DNA from: Desulfobacula sp.
Lineage (GTDB): Bacteria > Desulfobacterota > Desulfobacteria > Desulfobacterales > Desulfobacteraceae
Direction of reading: 5' to 3'
Assembly (NCBI GenBank): GCA_012031875.1
Contig: JAAUSZ010000009.1
Location: forward strand, 1 to 46,900
Length of the DNA: 46,900 nt
Shown here: piece by piece, positions 18,377-28,578 of the stretch
Position numbering within the stretch: the stretch's first letter is position 1
Layout: each line of letters starts with the position of its first letter
Notes under the pieces: generated by a model
The model's input: the letters and a program-made list of their open reading frames with translations, nothing else
Told to the model about the DNA's origin: nothing
Database searches by the model: none
Position numbers and translations under genes: made by a program

Positions 18377-20080
18377 TCAGGGATTCATGACATAGACATC
18401 CTTTAAGGCCATGACCCGGGTTTCCCAGATTCTCGAAAACCGGGCCTTGTCCGTCACCGGTTTTTTGATCATTTTTTGGCAATACGCCATCTGGATGTCG
18501 GAGGTATCGGTTTTTGAATAGAGCTTTAAGGCAAATTCGGAAAAATCCCGGATCATGAAATCAAATATCTGCTCCAGAAGGTCTGTTTCAAAACGGTCCA
18601 TGTTGAATTTTTCAATGATCAACTGGCCATAGGCCGTAAGGGTGAACAGCTCGCCCAGGTAGAGAAGGAAATCCATGTTTTTGGACTGGTCTTCATTGGG
18701 GGTGGCCTTGATGAGCATCTCCTTTAAGAGGGCGATCTGTTCCTTAAAGGTGTTCACATTGGGCAGGTCCACACTGTTGTACGCAAGGTTATAATCATGG
18801 AATTGGATTTTCCCCAGGCCCTTGGTCTCTCCCTGGCGGAACAGGAATTCATCACAGGCCGCGTCATCCCGTTTGGGGATGTCGGGGAATTGTCCGGGGT
18901 TGAAAAAATAATTGGCCATGAATTTGATGATGAGGGCCATGTTCACATGGACGGTTCCCTCAAGCTTGGGCAGGGACCGGATGTCGGAAGCCGCCATTTC
19001 AAAATACCCGTCCTTTTCAAAGCCTTTGGCCGCAATCACATCCCATAGAAGGTTGATGACGGTTTCTCCCTGGCTGGGCACCTTCATTTTTACCATGGGA
19101 TTGTATAAAAGGTAACGCCGGTCATCTTTGGATGCGCATCTGAAATAATCCGCTGCCCGCAGGGAAAAAAGCTTCATGGCCGTCAGCCGGGTATAGGCAT
19201 CCACAAACATCTGCCGGATATGGGGAAAATCCGTGACCCATTTTCCGTAAAGATTCCGGCCCGCGGCGTGGTTGTGGGCTTCATAAAAGGCATGGGTGCA
19301 GATGCCGACGGAGGCCCAGCCCAGATTGAATTTTCCCACATTGATGGTATTCAGGGCGCTGTCCCAGGCCTCCCGGCCCGTGGAAAGGATATCCTCATCC
19401 GTAACAGGATAGCCGCTTAAGGCATACTCGGCCACATAGCCCTCCCAGTCCACCACATTCTGGACCAGGTCATAGTTCTCATGCTCAGGATTCACTGCAA
19501 AAAAGACATACTCATCGGTTTCCGAATTTTTCCCGAAGGTGGAAACAATGCCGGCCTTATTGGCATTGCCGATATAGTATTTTCCTCCATCCGCCACATA
19601 ACGGCCCCCGCCCAGGGGGGTGAGGCTCATGTCCGAGGAATAAAGGTCTGCCCCATGGGTTTTTTCCGACAGGCCAAAGGCGAAAATATGGCCGTCCTTT
19701 AACAGTTGGGCGGTTTTTGCCTTGGCGGTTTCATTGGTGCCCATCCAGATGGGACCCAGCCCCAGGATGGACACCTGCCAGGTATACCAGTGGGACAGGT
19801 TGTAAAAACTCAGGATTTCATTGAAATCGCAGATCCGCCGGGTATCCCACCGGCCGTTGGGATTGCCTTGGGCATATGCCGAAGGGGTCAGAAGGGTGGA
19901 AAAAACCTCGTTTTCTTTCAGGAAGGCGATGAAATCCTCATACCAGATCCGTTCATGGTAATCCGACTTTAATTTTTGTTTGCCCCGGGTCTCGAAATAG
20001 GCAATGGTTTTTTTCATGATGGCTTTTGAGGCGGGATCCAGATGGTCAAAGGGCTCTGTCTTCGGGTTCAGTAAATACAT
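18377..20080 (-). CDS. Acyl-CoA dehydrogenase family protein
   Basis: 567 residues, longer than classical acyl-CoA dehydrogenases (about 380) and like the extended multi-domain members. FAFGLSEKTHGADLYSSD and GGRYVADGGKYYIGNANKAG match the flavin-domain core, and the helical C-terminal domain follows. It should oxidise an acyl-CoA thioester with FAD in the cytoplasm; the chain type is unknown. Intact, ATG start at 20080. It is separated from khpA by a possible terminator, so it is probably its own unit. Confidence 0.85.
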   Translation of the reverse strand: MYLLNPKTEPFDHLDPASKAIMKKTIAYFETRGKQKLKSDYHERIWYEDFIAFLKENEVFSTLLTPSAYAQGNPNGRWDTRRICDFNEILSFYNLSHWYTWQVSILGLGPIWMGTNETAKAKTAQLLKDGHIFAFGLSEKTHGADLYSSDMSLTPLGGGRYVADGGKYYIGNANKAGIVSTFGKNSETDEYVFFAVNPEHENYDLVQNVVDWEGYVAEYALSGYPVTDEDILSTGREAWDSALNTINVGKFNLGWASVGICTHAFYEAHNHAAGRNLYGKWVTDFPHIRQMFVDAYTRLTAMKLFSLRAADYFRCASKDDRRYLLYNPMVKMKVPSQGETVINLLWDVIAAKGFEKDGYFEMAASDIRSLPKLEGTVHVNMALIIKFMANYFFNPGQFPDIPKRDDAACDEFLFRQGETKGLGKIQFHDYNLAYNSVDLPNVNTFKEQIALLKEMLIKATPNEDQSKNMDFLLYLGELFTLTAYGQLIIEKFNMDRFETDLLEQIFDFMIRDFSEFALKLYSKTDTSDIQMAYCQKMIKKPVTDKARFSRIWETRVMALKDVYVMNP

Positions 20081-20103
20081 GGGGGGTCCTTTTCGTAAAA
20101 ATC

Positions 20104-20160
20104 AAACAAAAGACCGGCGCGCTCAATAAACGGTTATCCAGCGGGAGGGCATTGCCGGTC
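20104..20160 (-). terminator. Possible terminator after khpA
   Basis: On the minus strand GACCGGC (complement of 20154-20160) and GCCGGTC (complement of 20112-20118) form a 7-bp stem with a long loop, followed by TTTTGTTT. The long loop makes it a weak call. Confidence 0.35.
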
Positions 20161-20175
20161 ATTTTTTAATAGGGG

Positions 20176-20406
20176 TTATTCCACTATTTCAAGGATGACT
20201 CTTTTTTGTTCCTTTGCAGAGGCGCAGGATAAAATGGTTCGCATGGCCTGGGCGGTCCTTCCTTTTTTTCCGATGACCTTTCCAAGGTCTTCCTTTGCCA
20301 CCCTCAGTTCCAGAACAAGGGTCTGCTGGGCTTTGATCTCCTTGACTTCAACTTGATCGGAATGATCCACCAGTGCTTGAGCGATGTACTTAATCAACTC
20401 TTTCAT
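20176..20406 (-). CDS. khpA: KH-domain RNA-binding protein KhpA
   Basis: 76 residues, the full length of KhpA/YlqC. The single KH domain has the GKVIGKKGRTAQAM loop that contacts RNA. It is usually next to rpsP and rimM; here it stands alone between a LysE exporter and an acyl-CoA dehydrogenase. Good ribosome binding site (AAAAGGAGAA) upstream of ATG 20406. Confidence 0.92.
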   Translation of the reverse strand: MKELIKYIAQALVDHSDQVEVKEIKAQQTLVLELRVAKEDLGKVIGKKGRTAQAMRTILSCASAKEQKRVILEIVE

Positions 20407-20554
20407 AATCTGTTCTCCTTTTACTTATCAGATGGTAGAAGAAATATAATATGAACGACAACACGTATTGCTCTGTTGAACCTTCTGGTAAATCAATCCG
20501 GGAAAATATCAGTCAGATATATCACAGCAGAGAATAATCTCAAGCACTATTTCC

Positions 20555-20589
20555 AAAAAACCTGGCCTTGCCTATTTGTCACAGGCCAG
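20555..20589 (-). terminator. Terminator overlapping the end of the LysE-type gene
   Basis: On the minus strand CTGGCC (complement of 20584-20589) pairs with GGCCAG (complement of 20562-20567), followed by GTTTTTT. The repaired stop codon of the exporter falls within the loop. Confidence 0.5.
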
Positions 20590-21200
20590 TTTTAATCCGA
20601 ACCCGATAAAATTAACCCGGATAGCTTTTCCATCAGGGTTCCGGCCCTGGGATGGCGTCTCAGGGCATCGGTCATGAGAGCGGCCGCCAATGTCAAAAAG
20701 AGGCACCAGAGGGTTCCGGTGACCAGAAAGGTGGACCCCAGAATCAGGAAGGGAATCACCCCATAGGCCTGGTTCGGGTCGATGAACTGGGGTAGGAAAG
20801 AAAGAAAGAAAAGCCCGACTTTGGGATTCAGGACATTGGTCAATACGCCCTGTTTATAGATCTTAACCAGGTCCCGGGAGGGAGGGGATACGGAGAGGAG
20901 AGAAAGGGAGGACTGCCTGCTGAACACCATCCTGATCCCCAGATAGATGAGATATCCGGCCCCGGCCCATTTGATGACTGAAAAAACAAGGGCGGAGGTG
21001 GACAGAATGAGGGACAGCCCGAAGGCGGCGCATAACACATGGATGACACAGCCGGACATGATCCCGGCCACGGAGACAAGTCCGGCACTTTTCCCCTGGG
21101 AAATGCTCCGGGTCAGGATATACATGGTATCCAGGCCCGGGGTGAGGTTCAGGACAATGGCCGAGGCCAGAAAGCCGATATAATTTTCAATGCCGTACAT
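20572..21200 (-). CDS. LysE/RhtB family amino-acid exporter; C-terminal frameshift
   Basis: About 208 residues, six hydrophobic segments. N-terminal IENYIGFLASAIVLNLTPGLDTMYIL carries the family NPGPD-like motif, and VLNPKVGLFFLSFLPQF is typical. In the given sequence the frame ends at 20592 after LSGLILSGSD. Adding one base to the A4 run (plus strand 20608-20611) gives IFIGFGLKLACDK and a stop at 20572-20574, the standard LysE ending. Expected to export a neutral or basic amino acid or homoserine lactone-like compound across the inner membrane. Confidence 0.85.
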
Positions 21201-21218
21201 AAAGACTCCAAAGCCTTT

Positions 21219-22174
21219 CTAATCAAACAAGGCATTAATGAAAAGGGTGGGGTTGAAATCCTGGAGGTCGTCAATCTGTTCTCCGACACCGATATACCGG
21301 ATGGGCAATTTCATGTTTGCGGCAATGGCCGCCACAATGCCGCCCTTGGCCGTCCCATCCAGTTTGGTCAGGGCAATCTGGGTCAATCCCACGGCTTCGT
21401 TGAAGAGTCCGGCCTGGGAAAGGGCGTTCTGCCCGGTGGTTGCATCCAGAACCATTAAAACCTCATGGGGGGCGTCGGCCAATTTTTTCTGGACGGACCG
21501 CTTAATCTTTTTGAGTTCTTCCATGAGGTTCTTCTGGGTATGGAGCCTGCCGGCCGTATCAATGAGCACAATATCCGCACCCTGGCCAGGGCCGCCTCCA
21601 TGCAGTCATAGACAACGGCCGCGGGGTCGGCCCCTTCCTTATGTTTGACAATGTCGGCCTTGGCCCGGCCGACCCAGATTTCAAGCTGCTCAACGGCTGC
21701 GGCCCGGAAGGTGTCCGCTGCTGCAATCAGGACCTTTTTTCCCCCGGAGGTGAATTTCATGGCGAGCTTGCCTATGGTTGTGGTTTTCCCGGTTCCGTTG
21801 ACCCCCACCACCATGATGACATGGGGTTTTCTCAGCGGGAGGGCCATGGATTCCGAAGATACGGGAAACAAGGCGATCAGTTCATCTTTGAGGACCTGTT
21901 TCAGTTCATCCGCGGTGGAGAGTTTTTTTGCTTTTTTCCTGATCCGGCCCATCATGTCCAGGGTCACCTCCATCCCCAGGTCCGAGGTGATCAGGAGTTC
22001 TTCCAATTCTTCAAAAAGCGTGTCATCTATTGCTTTGCCCGAGACAAAGAGTTTATTGACATCGGTTGTCAGCAGTTGCCTGGTTTTTGACAGGCCGCTT
22101 TTCAGTTTTGAAAAGAGTCCGGCTCCCGGTTCATTTTTTTCAGGTTCTTTTTTTTTAAACAGGTTGAATACCAA
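21219..22174 (-). CDS. ftsY: Signal recognition particle receptor FtsY; one frameshift
   Basis: About 318 residues repaired. Short acidic N-terminal part, NG-domain with GTP-binding GVNGTGKTTTIGKLA (P-loop), AADTFRAAAVEQLE and, after the break, IDTAGRLHTQ, TKLDGTAKGG and GVGEQIDDL. The frame breaks near 21580, where one G (C on plus) is missing: ARVRILCS should read ARGADIVLIDTAG. FtsY is essential, so a sequencing error is far more likely than loss. The start is TTG 22174 with AGGAGAGG upstream. It targets ribosome-SRP complexes to the membrane; no ftsEX is near. Confidence 0.9.
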
Positions 22175-22318
22175 TTTGTACCTCTCCTTTTGTACTCTGA
22201 TTTTTCATGTCTGATCTTTTACATTTTTATGGGAAGGGAATCAAGGATTCTCAGATAAAACCGGCCGGATTTTCTTGACACCCCTTTCTATTTTCGGGTT
22301 TTGTTTTGGATTGTTAAT

Positions 22319-22356
22319 TTTCCTGATGTCTGCTATTGAATTCAGACATCAGGAAA
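22319..22356. repeat. Perfect 14-bp inverted repeat between ftsY and purB
   Basis: TTTCCTGATGTCTG (22319-22332) and CAGACATCAGGAAA (22343-22356) are exact complements around a 10-base spacer. There is no T-run on either side, so it is not a usual terminator. It may be an operator for purB or a structured 5' leader. The surrounding 22175-22428 interval contains no gene; a weak TTGACA at 22275-22280 is the only promoter-like element seen. Confidence 0.65.
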
Positions 22357-22428
22357 CGAATGGCCATGCTACCAAATAGTTAGCCGGGTCATTTCAACAG
22401 GCTGGTTTTTAATGACGGAGCAAACGCG

Positions 22429-23792
22429 ATGATTACTTCACTGACGGCCCTGGACGGCAGATATGCCGCTTTAATAACGGAGATGGCTGAAATTTTTTCC
22501 GAATACGGATTAATCCGACACCGGGTGTTTGTCGAAATCCAATGGCTCAAATTTTTATCGGCCGACCTGAAGCTTTTTCAGGTGGGGCCCCGGAGATCGA
22601 GAAGCTCAGCCGGATTGCAGAAGAGTTTAAACCGGAGGACGCAAAAAAGGTCAAAGAAATCGAAAAGAAAACAAATCACGATGTCAAGGCGGTTGAATAT
22701 TTTATCAAGGACAAACTGGACCAGGCAGGGCTTGGAGCAATCAAGGAATGGATTCATTTCGCCTGTACCTCCGATGATATCAACAATACCTCCTATGCCC
22801 TGATGCTCAAAAAAGGCAAGGCGGAAACAGTAGGATTGCTGAGGCGGCTCATGGTGGACCTGGAACAGAAGGCCTTGCAGTATAAAACCATTCCCATGAT
22901 GTCAAGGACCCACGGCCAGCCGGCCACGCCGACGACAGTCGGGAAGGAATTCATCAATTTCGCCTGGAGGCTCCGCCAGGAAACGGATATCATCCATGCC
23001 AAAATGATCCAGGCCAAGATGAACGGGGCCACCGGCAATTATAACGCCCATTATTTTGTCTATCCGGAAATCGACTGGATCGGGGCATCCCAACGGTTTG
23101 TTGCCGATTATCTGCAGCTTGAGCCCATTCTTTTCACCACCCAGGTGAATCCCAACCATTGTCTTGCCTATATCCTGCATGCCATGGTCAGGATCGCGGC
23201 CACCCTCATTGATTTTGACCGGGATATGTGGGGATATATCAGTCTGGGGTATTTCAAGCAGAGAATCACGAAAGGGGAAACCGGTTCATCCACCATGCCC
23301 CATAAGGTCAATCCCATTGATTTTGAAAACAGCGAGGGAAATATGGGCCTGGCCATCGCCGTGATGGAACATCTTTCGGTCAAACTCCAGAAGTCCCGGT
23401 TTCAACGGGATCTGACCGACAGTACGGTGCTGCGGAGCCTGGGCTCGGTATTCGGGTATTTTACAATCGGCCTGAAAAATACCTTAAAGGGACTCGGCAA
23501 GATTGAACTGGATCAAGGCAAGATCCGGAACGATCTGGACCAAAATCCCGAACTTCTTGCCGAGCCGTTTCAAACCGCCATGCGGGTATTTGGGGAAGAA
23601 AATCCCTATGAAAGGCTTAAGGACCTGACCCGGGGGCAGAAGATCAGGAAAAAAGACCTTGACGGCTTTGTCGACAAGCTTGAAAAAGTGCCGGAAGATT
23701 TTAAAATCCGCATGAAAGCCTTAACCCCTGAAACCTATACCGGGCTGGCCCAAAATCTTGTGGATGAGTATTTTAAACAGAACAAGGGGTGA
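22429..23792 (+). CDS. purB: Adenylosuccinate lyase; one frameshift
   Basis: Releases fumarate from SAICAR and adenylosuccinate in purine synthesis. About 455 residues repaired, the length of the E. coli-type PurB. N-terminus SLTALDGRYAAL, CTSDDINNTSYA, MSRTHGQPATPTT, and the lyase signature GSSTMPHKVNPIDFENSEGN. The first frame goes wrong after the T5 run at 22574-22578 (LKLFQVG instead of LKLFSGGAPEIEKLS); one added T restores the frame to 23792. Start ATG 22429 follows GGAGC. The HD-GYP gene follows after six bases, so the two are probably co-transcribed. Confidence 0.92.
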
Positions 23793-23798
23793 TAGACC

Positions 23799-25361
23799 AT
23801 GCCGTTGGAATCAAAGGAAAAACCGGGGGACCGTCTGGTTTTTGCCGAGGAAGACAGGTCCGGCAGGGAAAAAAGACCGGATTTTAAGGGAAATCCCTGG
23901 AAAGTTGTGATTGTGGATGATGAGAAAGAGGTCCATGACATCACCCGGATCACCCTTCGGGACTATTGTTTTGAAAACCGGGAGCTTGAGCTTTTAAGCG
24001 CCTATAACGAAACCGAGGTGAAATCGGTTTTCAAATCCCATGGAGATATTGCCCTTGTCCTGCTGGATGTGGTCATGGAAAAGGAGGATACGGGCCTTTG
24101 CCTGGTCCAGTATATCAGAAACGAGCTTAACAATTCCTCGGTCCGGATTGTTCTTCGGACGGGTCAGCCGGGAAAGGCCCCGGAACAGGAAGTCATAACA
24201 AAATACGATATCAACGACTATAAAACCAAACCCGAGTTTACGGCCCAGAAATTATTTACCACGGTAACCGCCTGCCTGAGGGCCTACCGGAATCTCAAAA
24301 CCATCGAGAAAAACAATGAAGGGCTTGAGAGGGTCATCCGTTCTTCGACGGAAGTGTTCAAAAACCAGTCTTTTTCCGAATTCGGGAAAAATGTTCTGCT
24401 TCAATTGTTTGAAATTCTGCATTTGGACGTAAATCCAGGCTTTGACTGCGCCTACCTGGTGGGGATGCCGGACAGCGCCGTGGTTCTCATGGCGGGAAGC
24501 GGCCGGTACCGGGATAAAACCGGAACCTCTCTTGTTGAATCCATGCCCCGATTTGTCGTTGAAAATTATCAGCGGTTTGAAACCACCGGAGGGGAAAGTT
24601 TTTCCGAGGAGGACTATGTCGGGGTATTTAAAACCATGGAGGGATTTGGCAGTGTTTTATATCTGAGTGGATGGAGCCGCCTGTCTTCCATTGAAAAAAA
24701 ACTCGTCAGGATCTATGCCAACAATATCGCCATCGGTTTTGATAATATCAGCCTGGCCAGGGAAATCATCAACACCCAAAAGGAGGTCATCCTGACCCTG
24801 GGTGAAATTGTTGAAACCCGTTCCCAGGAAACAGCCCACCATGTAACCCGGGTGGCCGAGGTCTGTTATCTGCTGGCAAAGAAAAACAATATGGATGAAA
24901 AAACCTGCGAGCTGTTGAGGCTTGCCACCCCCATGCATGATGTGGGGAAGATCGGTGTTCCTGAGGCCGTTTTAAACAAAGCCGGGAAACTGACCGAGAC
25001 CGAGTTTGATATCATTAAGAAACATGCCCAAACCGGATACGAGATTTTGAAAAAATCCAACCGGCCCATCATGAAGGCGGCTGCGGTTGTGGCCTTGCAG
25101 CATCACGAGAGATGGGACGGGCAGGGGTATCCCCAGGGGCTTTCAGGGGAGGATATTCATATTTACGGCAGGATTGCCGCCATTGCGGATGTGTTTGATG
25201 CCCTGAGTCACAAGAGGTGTTATAAAGCGGCCTGGGATCTGGACCAGATTGTTGATCTCTTTGAAAAAGAATCCGGAAATCATTTCGATAAAAGGCTCAC
25301 GGAAATATTTCTCGGCAGCATCAAAGAATTTGAGGCCATCAACCGGCATTTCCCTGAATAA
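23799..25361 (+). CDS. Response regulator with DUF3369 and HD-GYP domain (cyclic-di-GMP phosphodiesterase-like)
   Basis: 520 residues. Receiver domain with VVIVDDEKEVH and phospho-acceptor Asp at residue 90 in LVLLDVVME. A DUF3369 sensor-like region covers about residues 170-320. The C-terminal HD-GYP domain has HDVGKIG near 380 and HHERWDGQGYPQGL near 435, so catalytic His/Asp and the GYP motif are present. It should hydrolyse cyclic-di-GMP when phosphorylated. It follows purB directly; no histidine kinase is adjacent, so the cognate partner lies elsewhere. Confidence 0.9.
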   Translation: MPLESKEKPGDRLVFAEEDRSGREKRPDFKGNPWKVVIVDDEKEVHDITRITLRDYCFENRELELLSAYNETEVKSVFKSHGDIALVLLDVVMEKEDTGLCLVQYIRNELNNSSVRIVLRTGQPGKAPEQEVITKYDINDYKTKPEFTAQKLFTTVTACLRAYRNLKTIEKNNEGLERVIRSSTEVFKNQSFSEFGKNVLLQLFEILHLDVNPGFDCAYLVGMPDSAVVLMAGSGRYRDKTGTSLVESMPRFVVENYQRFETTGGESFSEEDYVGVFKTMEGFGSVLYLSGWSRLSSIEKKLVRIYANNIAIGFDNISLAREIINTQKEVILTLGEIVETRSQETAHHVTRVAEVCYLLAKKNNMDEKTCELLRLATPMHDVGKIGVPEAVLNKAGKLTETEFDIIKKHAQTGYEILKKSNRPIMKAAAVVALQHHERWDGQGYPQGLSGEDIHIYGRIAAIADVFDALSHKRCYKAAWDLDQIVDLFEKESGNHFDKRLTEIFLGSIKEFEAINRHFPE

Positions 25362-25438
25362 GGAGGCCTGACGGCTTTTCTGAATGAAGCGGCTCATCCG
25401 TTAAAACAGATATGTTGAACAGAGGCTGTCCATTTTGC

Positions 25439-25466
25439 TTGACATAAAAAAGAAATTAATTATTTT
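25439..25466 (+). promoter_or_regulatory. Promoter for the NifU-like gene
   Basis: TTGACA at 25439-25444 and TATTTT at 25461-25466 are separated by 16 bases of A-rich DNA, about 90 bases before the GTG start. Confidence 0.5.
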
Positions 25467-25558
25467 AGGACACGTATTTTTGTTTTTTTTTGGATATTTT
25501 ATTTTCACAACCCGGTAAAATATTCTTTTTGATAAGGGTCAAACAAAGGAAGACTGAA

Positions 25559-25984
25559 GTGGTGACAAATATAGCAACATCGGGTGCTGAACGGAAAATG
25601 CTTTCAGATGCGGGATATGCTGATCCGGCCATTAATTACTACCTTGAAAAAAAATATATGGGATATATTGAGGATGCGGACCAGGTATCTGAAAATGTCG
25701 GCTCCTGCGGCGATACCATGAAAATTTATCTTAAAATCGATGCCCGGAAGGTGATCAAAGACGCCAGGTATGAAATCACGGGCTGCGCCGGGGCTATTTC
25801 CGCGGCCATGGCCGCGGTGGACCTGGTCAAGGGGAAAACCATGGACGAAGCATTAAAGATAAATGACGGTGATGTGTTTAAAGTCCTTGAAAATATCCCT
25901 GAAAAAAAGCATCATTGCATCCAGCTTGCCGTGAAAACCATGCACAAAGGGATTTTGGATTATAAGGACAAATTATCCACTTAA
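25559..25984 (+). CDS. NifU/IscU-type iron-sulfur scaffold-like protein
   Basis: About 141 residues from GTG 25559 (AAAGGA eight bases upstream; an adjacent GTG at 25562 is also possible). The longer reading frame from 25490 runs into the promoter region and is rejected. The three scaffold cysteines are present: SCGDTMKIY, TGCAGAISAAM and KKHHCIQLAV. It probably accepts or relays an iron-sulfur cluster in the cytoplasm. It is not next to iscS or nifS, and a regulatory role for such solo NifU_N proteins in sulfate reducers cannot be excluded. Confidence 0.82.
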   Translation: MVTNIATSGAERKMLSDAGYADPAINYYLEKKYMGYIEDADQVSENVGSCGDTMKIYLKIDARKVIKDARYEITGCAGAISAAMAAVDLVKGKTMDEALKINDGDVFKVLENIPEKKHHCIQLAVKTMHKGILDYKDKLST

Positions 25985-26019
25985 CCCCGGATTCCTCTGA
26001 TACAAGGGAGGGTGGGTCA

Positions 26020-26749
26020 TTGAGGCTTTTATGGAAAAAGGGGAAAATTTATTCTCAGGTTTCTGAAAACCATATTATTCTGTTCAGCCTGCCTCTTTTT
26101 CATATTCTATTCCGGTTGCAGTTCCCTTAATGAATTTGATCTCAGGAATCTGGCCAAAACCAATATCGACGAAGTGTCGGAAATCCATAGGCAGCAGGTC
26201 ACCGTCCTGCTGAAGGATTTGACTGAAAAGCTGTATAAAAAAAACCCATCCGAACTAAAGAAAAATACGGATCAGACCGTTGAATCCCGTCTGAACCGGA
26301 TTTTCCGATGCCCGCCGGATCCACCTATGGCCGAACTGGATCATAAAGACGGTGCGGAGGCCATTCTTCTCGGTTTTGAGCCGGAGTATAAGGGCGACCG
26401 GATCTTTGCCGTGATGTATGGGTTATATACCATGATCCATGCGTCCTATAATTCCAAATGTGAATTTTTCATCCCGGACTCTTTGAACGAGCAAGCCCTT
26501 TACAATAGTGCAAGAAACATTGAAATTTTTGTCTGGCGCCTGAATACCCGGCTCAAAGAAGACGGCCGGCCCCTGATTCTTACCAATACCCTGGAAGGGG
26601 AAGTAAAAAATCTGAGTTACGAGCGCATTTTCGGCAAACTCATCAGCCTTCAGGATACCATGGCGCTCATTGTGTCCAACAGAACCGGAAGAATCATCAA
26701 AGAGGTGGTCTTGTTTGCGGGCATGGCCTTTCTTCCCATCGGCTTATAG
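26020..26749 (+). CDS. Putative lipoprotein of unknown function; start region frameshifted
   Basis: The plain open frame starts at 26174 (GTG, MSEIHRQQV) and gives 191 residues, but the same frame upstream encodes FLKTILFCSACLFFIF then YSGCSS, a clear lipoprotein signal peptide with lipobox. No start codon is in frame before a stop at 26021-26023. A TTG at 26020 with GGGAGGGTGGG upstream would connect if one base were removed from the A5G4 run at 26035-26043. So the mature protein is probably an outer- or inner-membrane-anchored lipoprotein of about 210 residues. I do not recognise the family. Segments AILLGFEPEYKGDRIFAVMYGLYTMIHASYN and the hydrophobic end VVLFAGMAFLPIGL are notable. Confidence 0.65.
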
Positions 26750-28578
26750 ATCCCGATCCCGCATCATGGCTTCAAACCGTTTTATCTGACCCTCATAATA
26801 CTCTTTTTTTCGTTTGACCGGGTTAAGGCATCCAGGGCCGCGGCCATGGCACCTTTGATGTCGTTATTGGCGGCGAGGGCTTCGGCATAGGTGTCCAGAA
26901 TATAGGGTTCCCTTTTCTGCTTCAATGCTCTTTTGGCATAGTCCAAGGCCTTGTCCTTGTTTTGATACTCTTTTTCAGGGCAGGTGGAAAAAAGCCAGGA
27001 CAGGTTATTGAGGGCATGGACGTTCGCAGGATCCACCCTTAGGACGTTTTCATAGGAATCAATGGCCCTTGCATAGTTTTGGCGGGCATAATAATAGTCG
27101 CCGACAAGGGTATACAGATCCGAATGGGCGGGGTCCACGGCCATGTGCTGAAAAAGAAGGCGTTCTGCAATAAAATTGTCAAATCTTAGCTTTGCAGGTC
27201 CTGAACTGATGGAATATCCCGCGCTGAAAAGCAGAACAATTCCTGTCAGATAAACCGCGATCATTTTTTTGATTTTTAAGTGATGGGATTGGACCAGGGC
27301 CGGGTGGTCCTCACATCTTTCCAGATACCTGATCCGCTCACCAATGCTGAAATGATGCCAGTTGGGTTTATCCATGGATTGCCGGGAATAGGAGGCGATT
27401 TTATGAAAGGTGGAAATCAGGGAAGAGGCGTCATGGGTAAACTCGTAGACATGGAGGTCTGCCTGGCGTTCAAAATTTCTCATGAAAAAACCGAAAATAA
27501 ACCGGAAATACAGGACAAAGGCCCCGATCAGCGCCATGCTGATGAGGATGGGGTGGGCCGTGGCCTTTTCGATTCCGGCCCATGCAAATCCTTTATATAC
27601 GGGCTCCAAAATATATAATAACAGCATCACGGGTTCAAAAAAAACAAGGTTGCAGGCCATGAATCCGGCAAAAAATATAAGGTAAAAAACCATATGATAT
27701 TTTTGGACATGGCCGATTTCATGCAGCATGACCGCATCGAGTTCTTCATCGGACAGGATGTTCATCAGCGCCGGTGTCACCAGAAGATACCGGAATCTGC
27801 CGACAAAGCCCATAATTCCGGCCGTCATCATGTTTCCGCCAAACAGCTCCCATTTTAGAATTTCGGCATATTTCAACCCGGCTTTTTTACAGATGGTTTC
27901 GATCCTGGACCTCGTGTGGCCCGGTTCCAGCGGCTTGCAATTCCAAAGTCTTCGGATGAGAACCGGCCCGAAGACGGCAATGGCCAGCAAAAAAAGAGAA
28001 ATATACCCGATTTCTCCGGCCGGGGTTTCTAAAAAATCTTTAAACGGCTGCCAGGGCGAAAGATTCAGAATATCCGCGGCCAGGGATAAGCAGAACCAGG
28101 GAAGAAGAGCGGGAAGGGAAAAGGAGATATTGGAAAGGATATAGTCTTTTTTGGATACGGTTCCTGCGAAATATCTGTTTTGTGCAGGATAGGACGCATT
28201 CCAGATCATGACAAGATAGAGGAGATACAACCCGATAAAAAAGACGGCTTTGAGCGTGGGCAGGGCTTCAAACCATTTGATTCCCGAAAACAGGGTCGAC
28301 AGCCTGAACCCGTAGATGTTAACGGCAAAGAGGATCAGCGCGGACACGGACAGGCGGGAGATTCTATTCTGAATCAGATGGTCGATATTCTCAAAGGGGC
28401 TTACCTCGGCAAGCCTTTCAATACGCCTGAAGGAGAGCCGGCAGGCCCCGGCAAACCCGAGGCTGAGCAGAAGGGCGTTAAGGGCTGCATTCCCGTGAAA
28501 GGGGTCCGGGTTTTGAAACAAATCCGCGGTGCTGTAAATCAATAGGGCCACAAGGAAATATAATAAATTGGAAAACAT
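26744..28578 (-). CDS. M48-family metallopeptidase with TPR tail; C-terminal frameshift
   Basis: About 611 residues repaired. Several membrane helices in the N-terminal 200 residues, then the peptidase domain with zinc motif HEIGH near residue 285 and further membrane segments, and finally TPR-like repeats (LVGDYYYARQNYARAIDSYENVL, LDYAKRALKQ). The frame goes wrong near 26818-26822: the given end is RSNEKKSIMRVR, whereas one added base gives RVKRKKEYYEGQIKRFEAMM and a stop at 26744-26746 that overlaps the convergent lipoprotein stop. Likely an inner-membrane quality-control protease. It starts one base after the upstream NUDIX gene ends. Confidence 0.85.
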
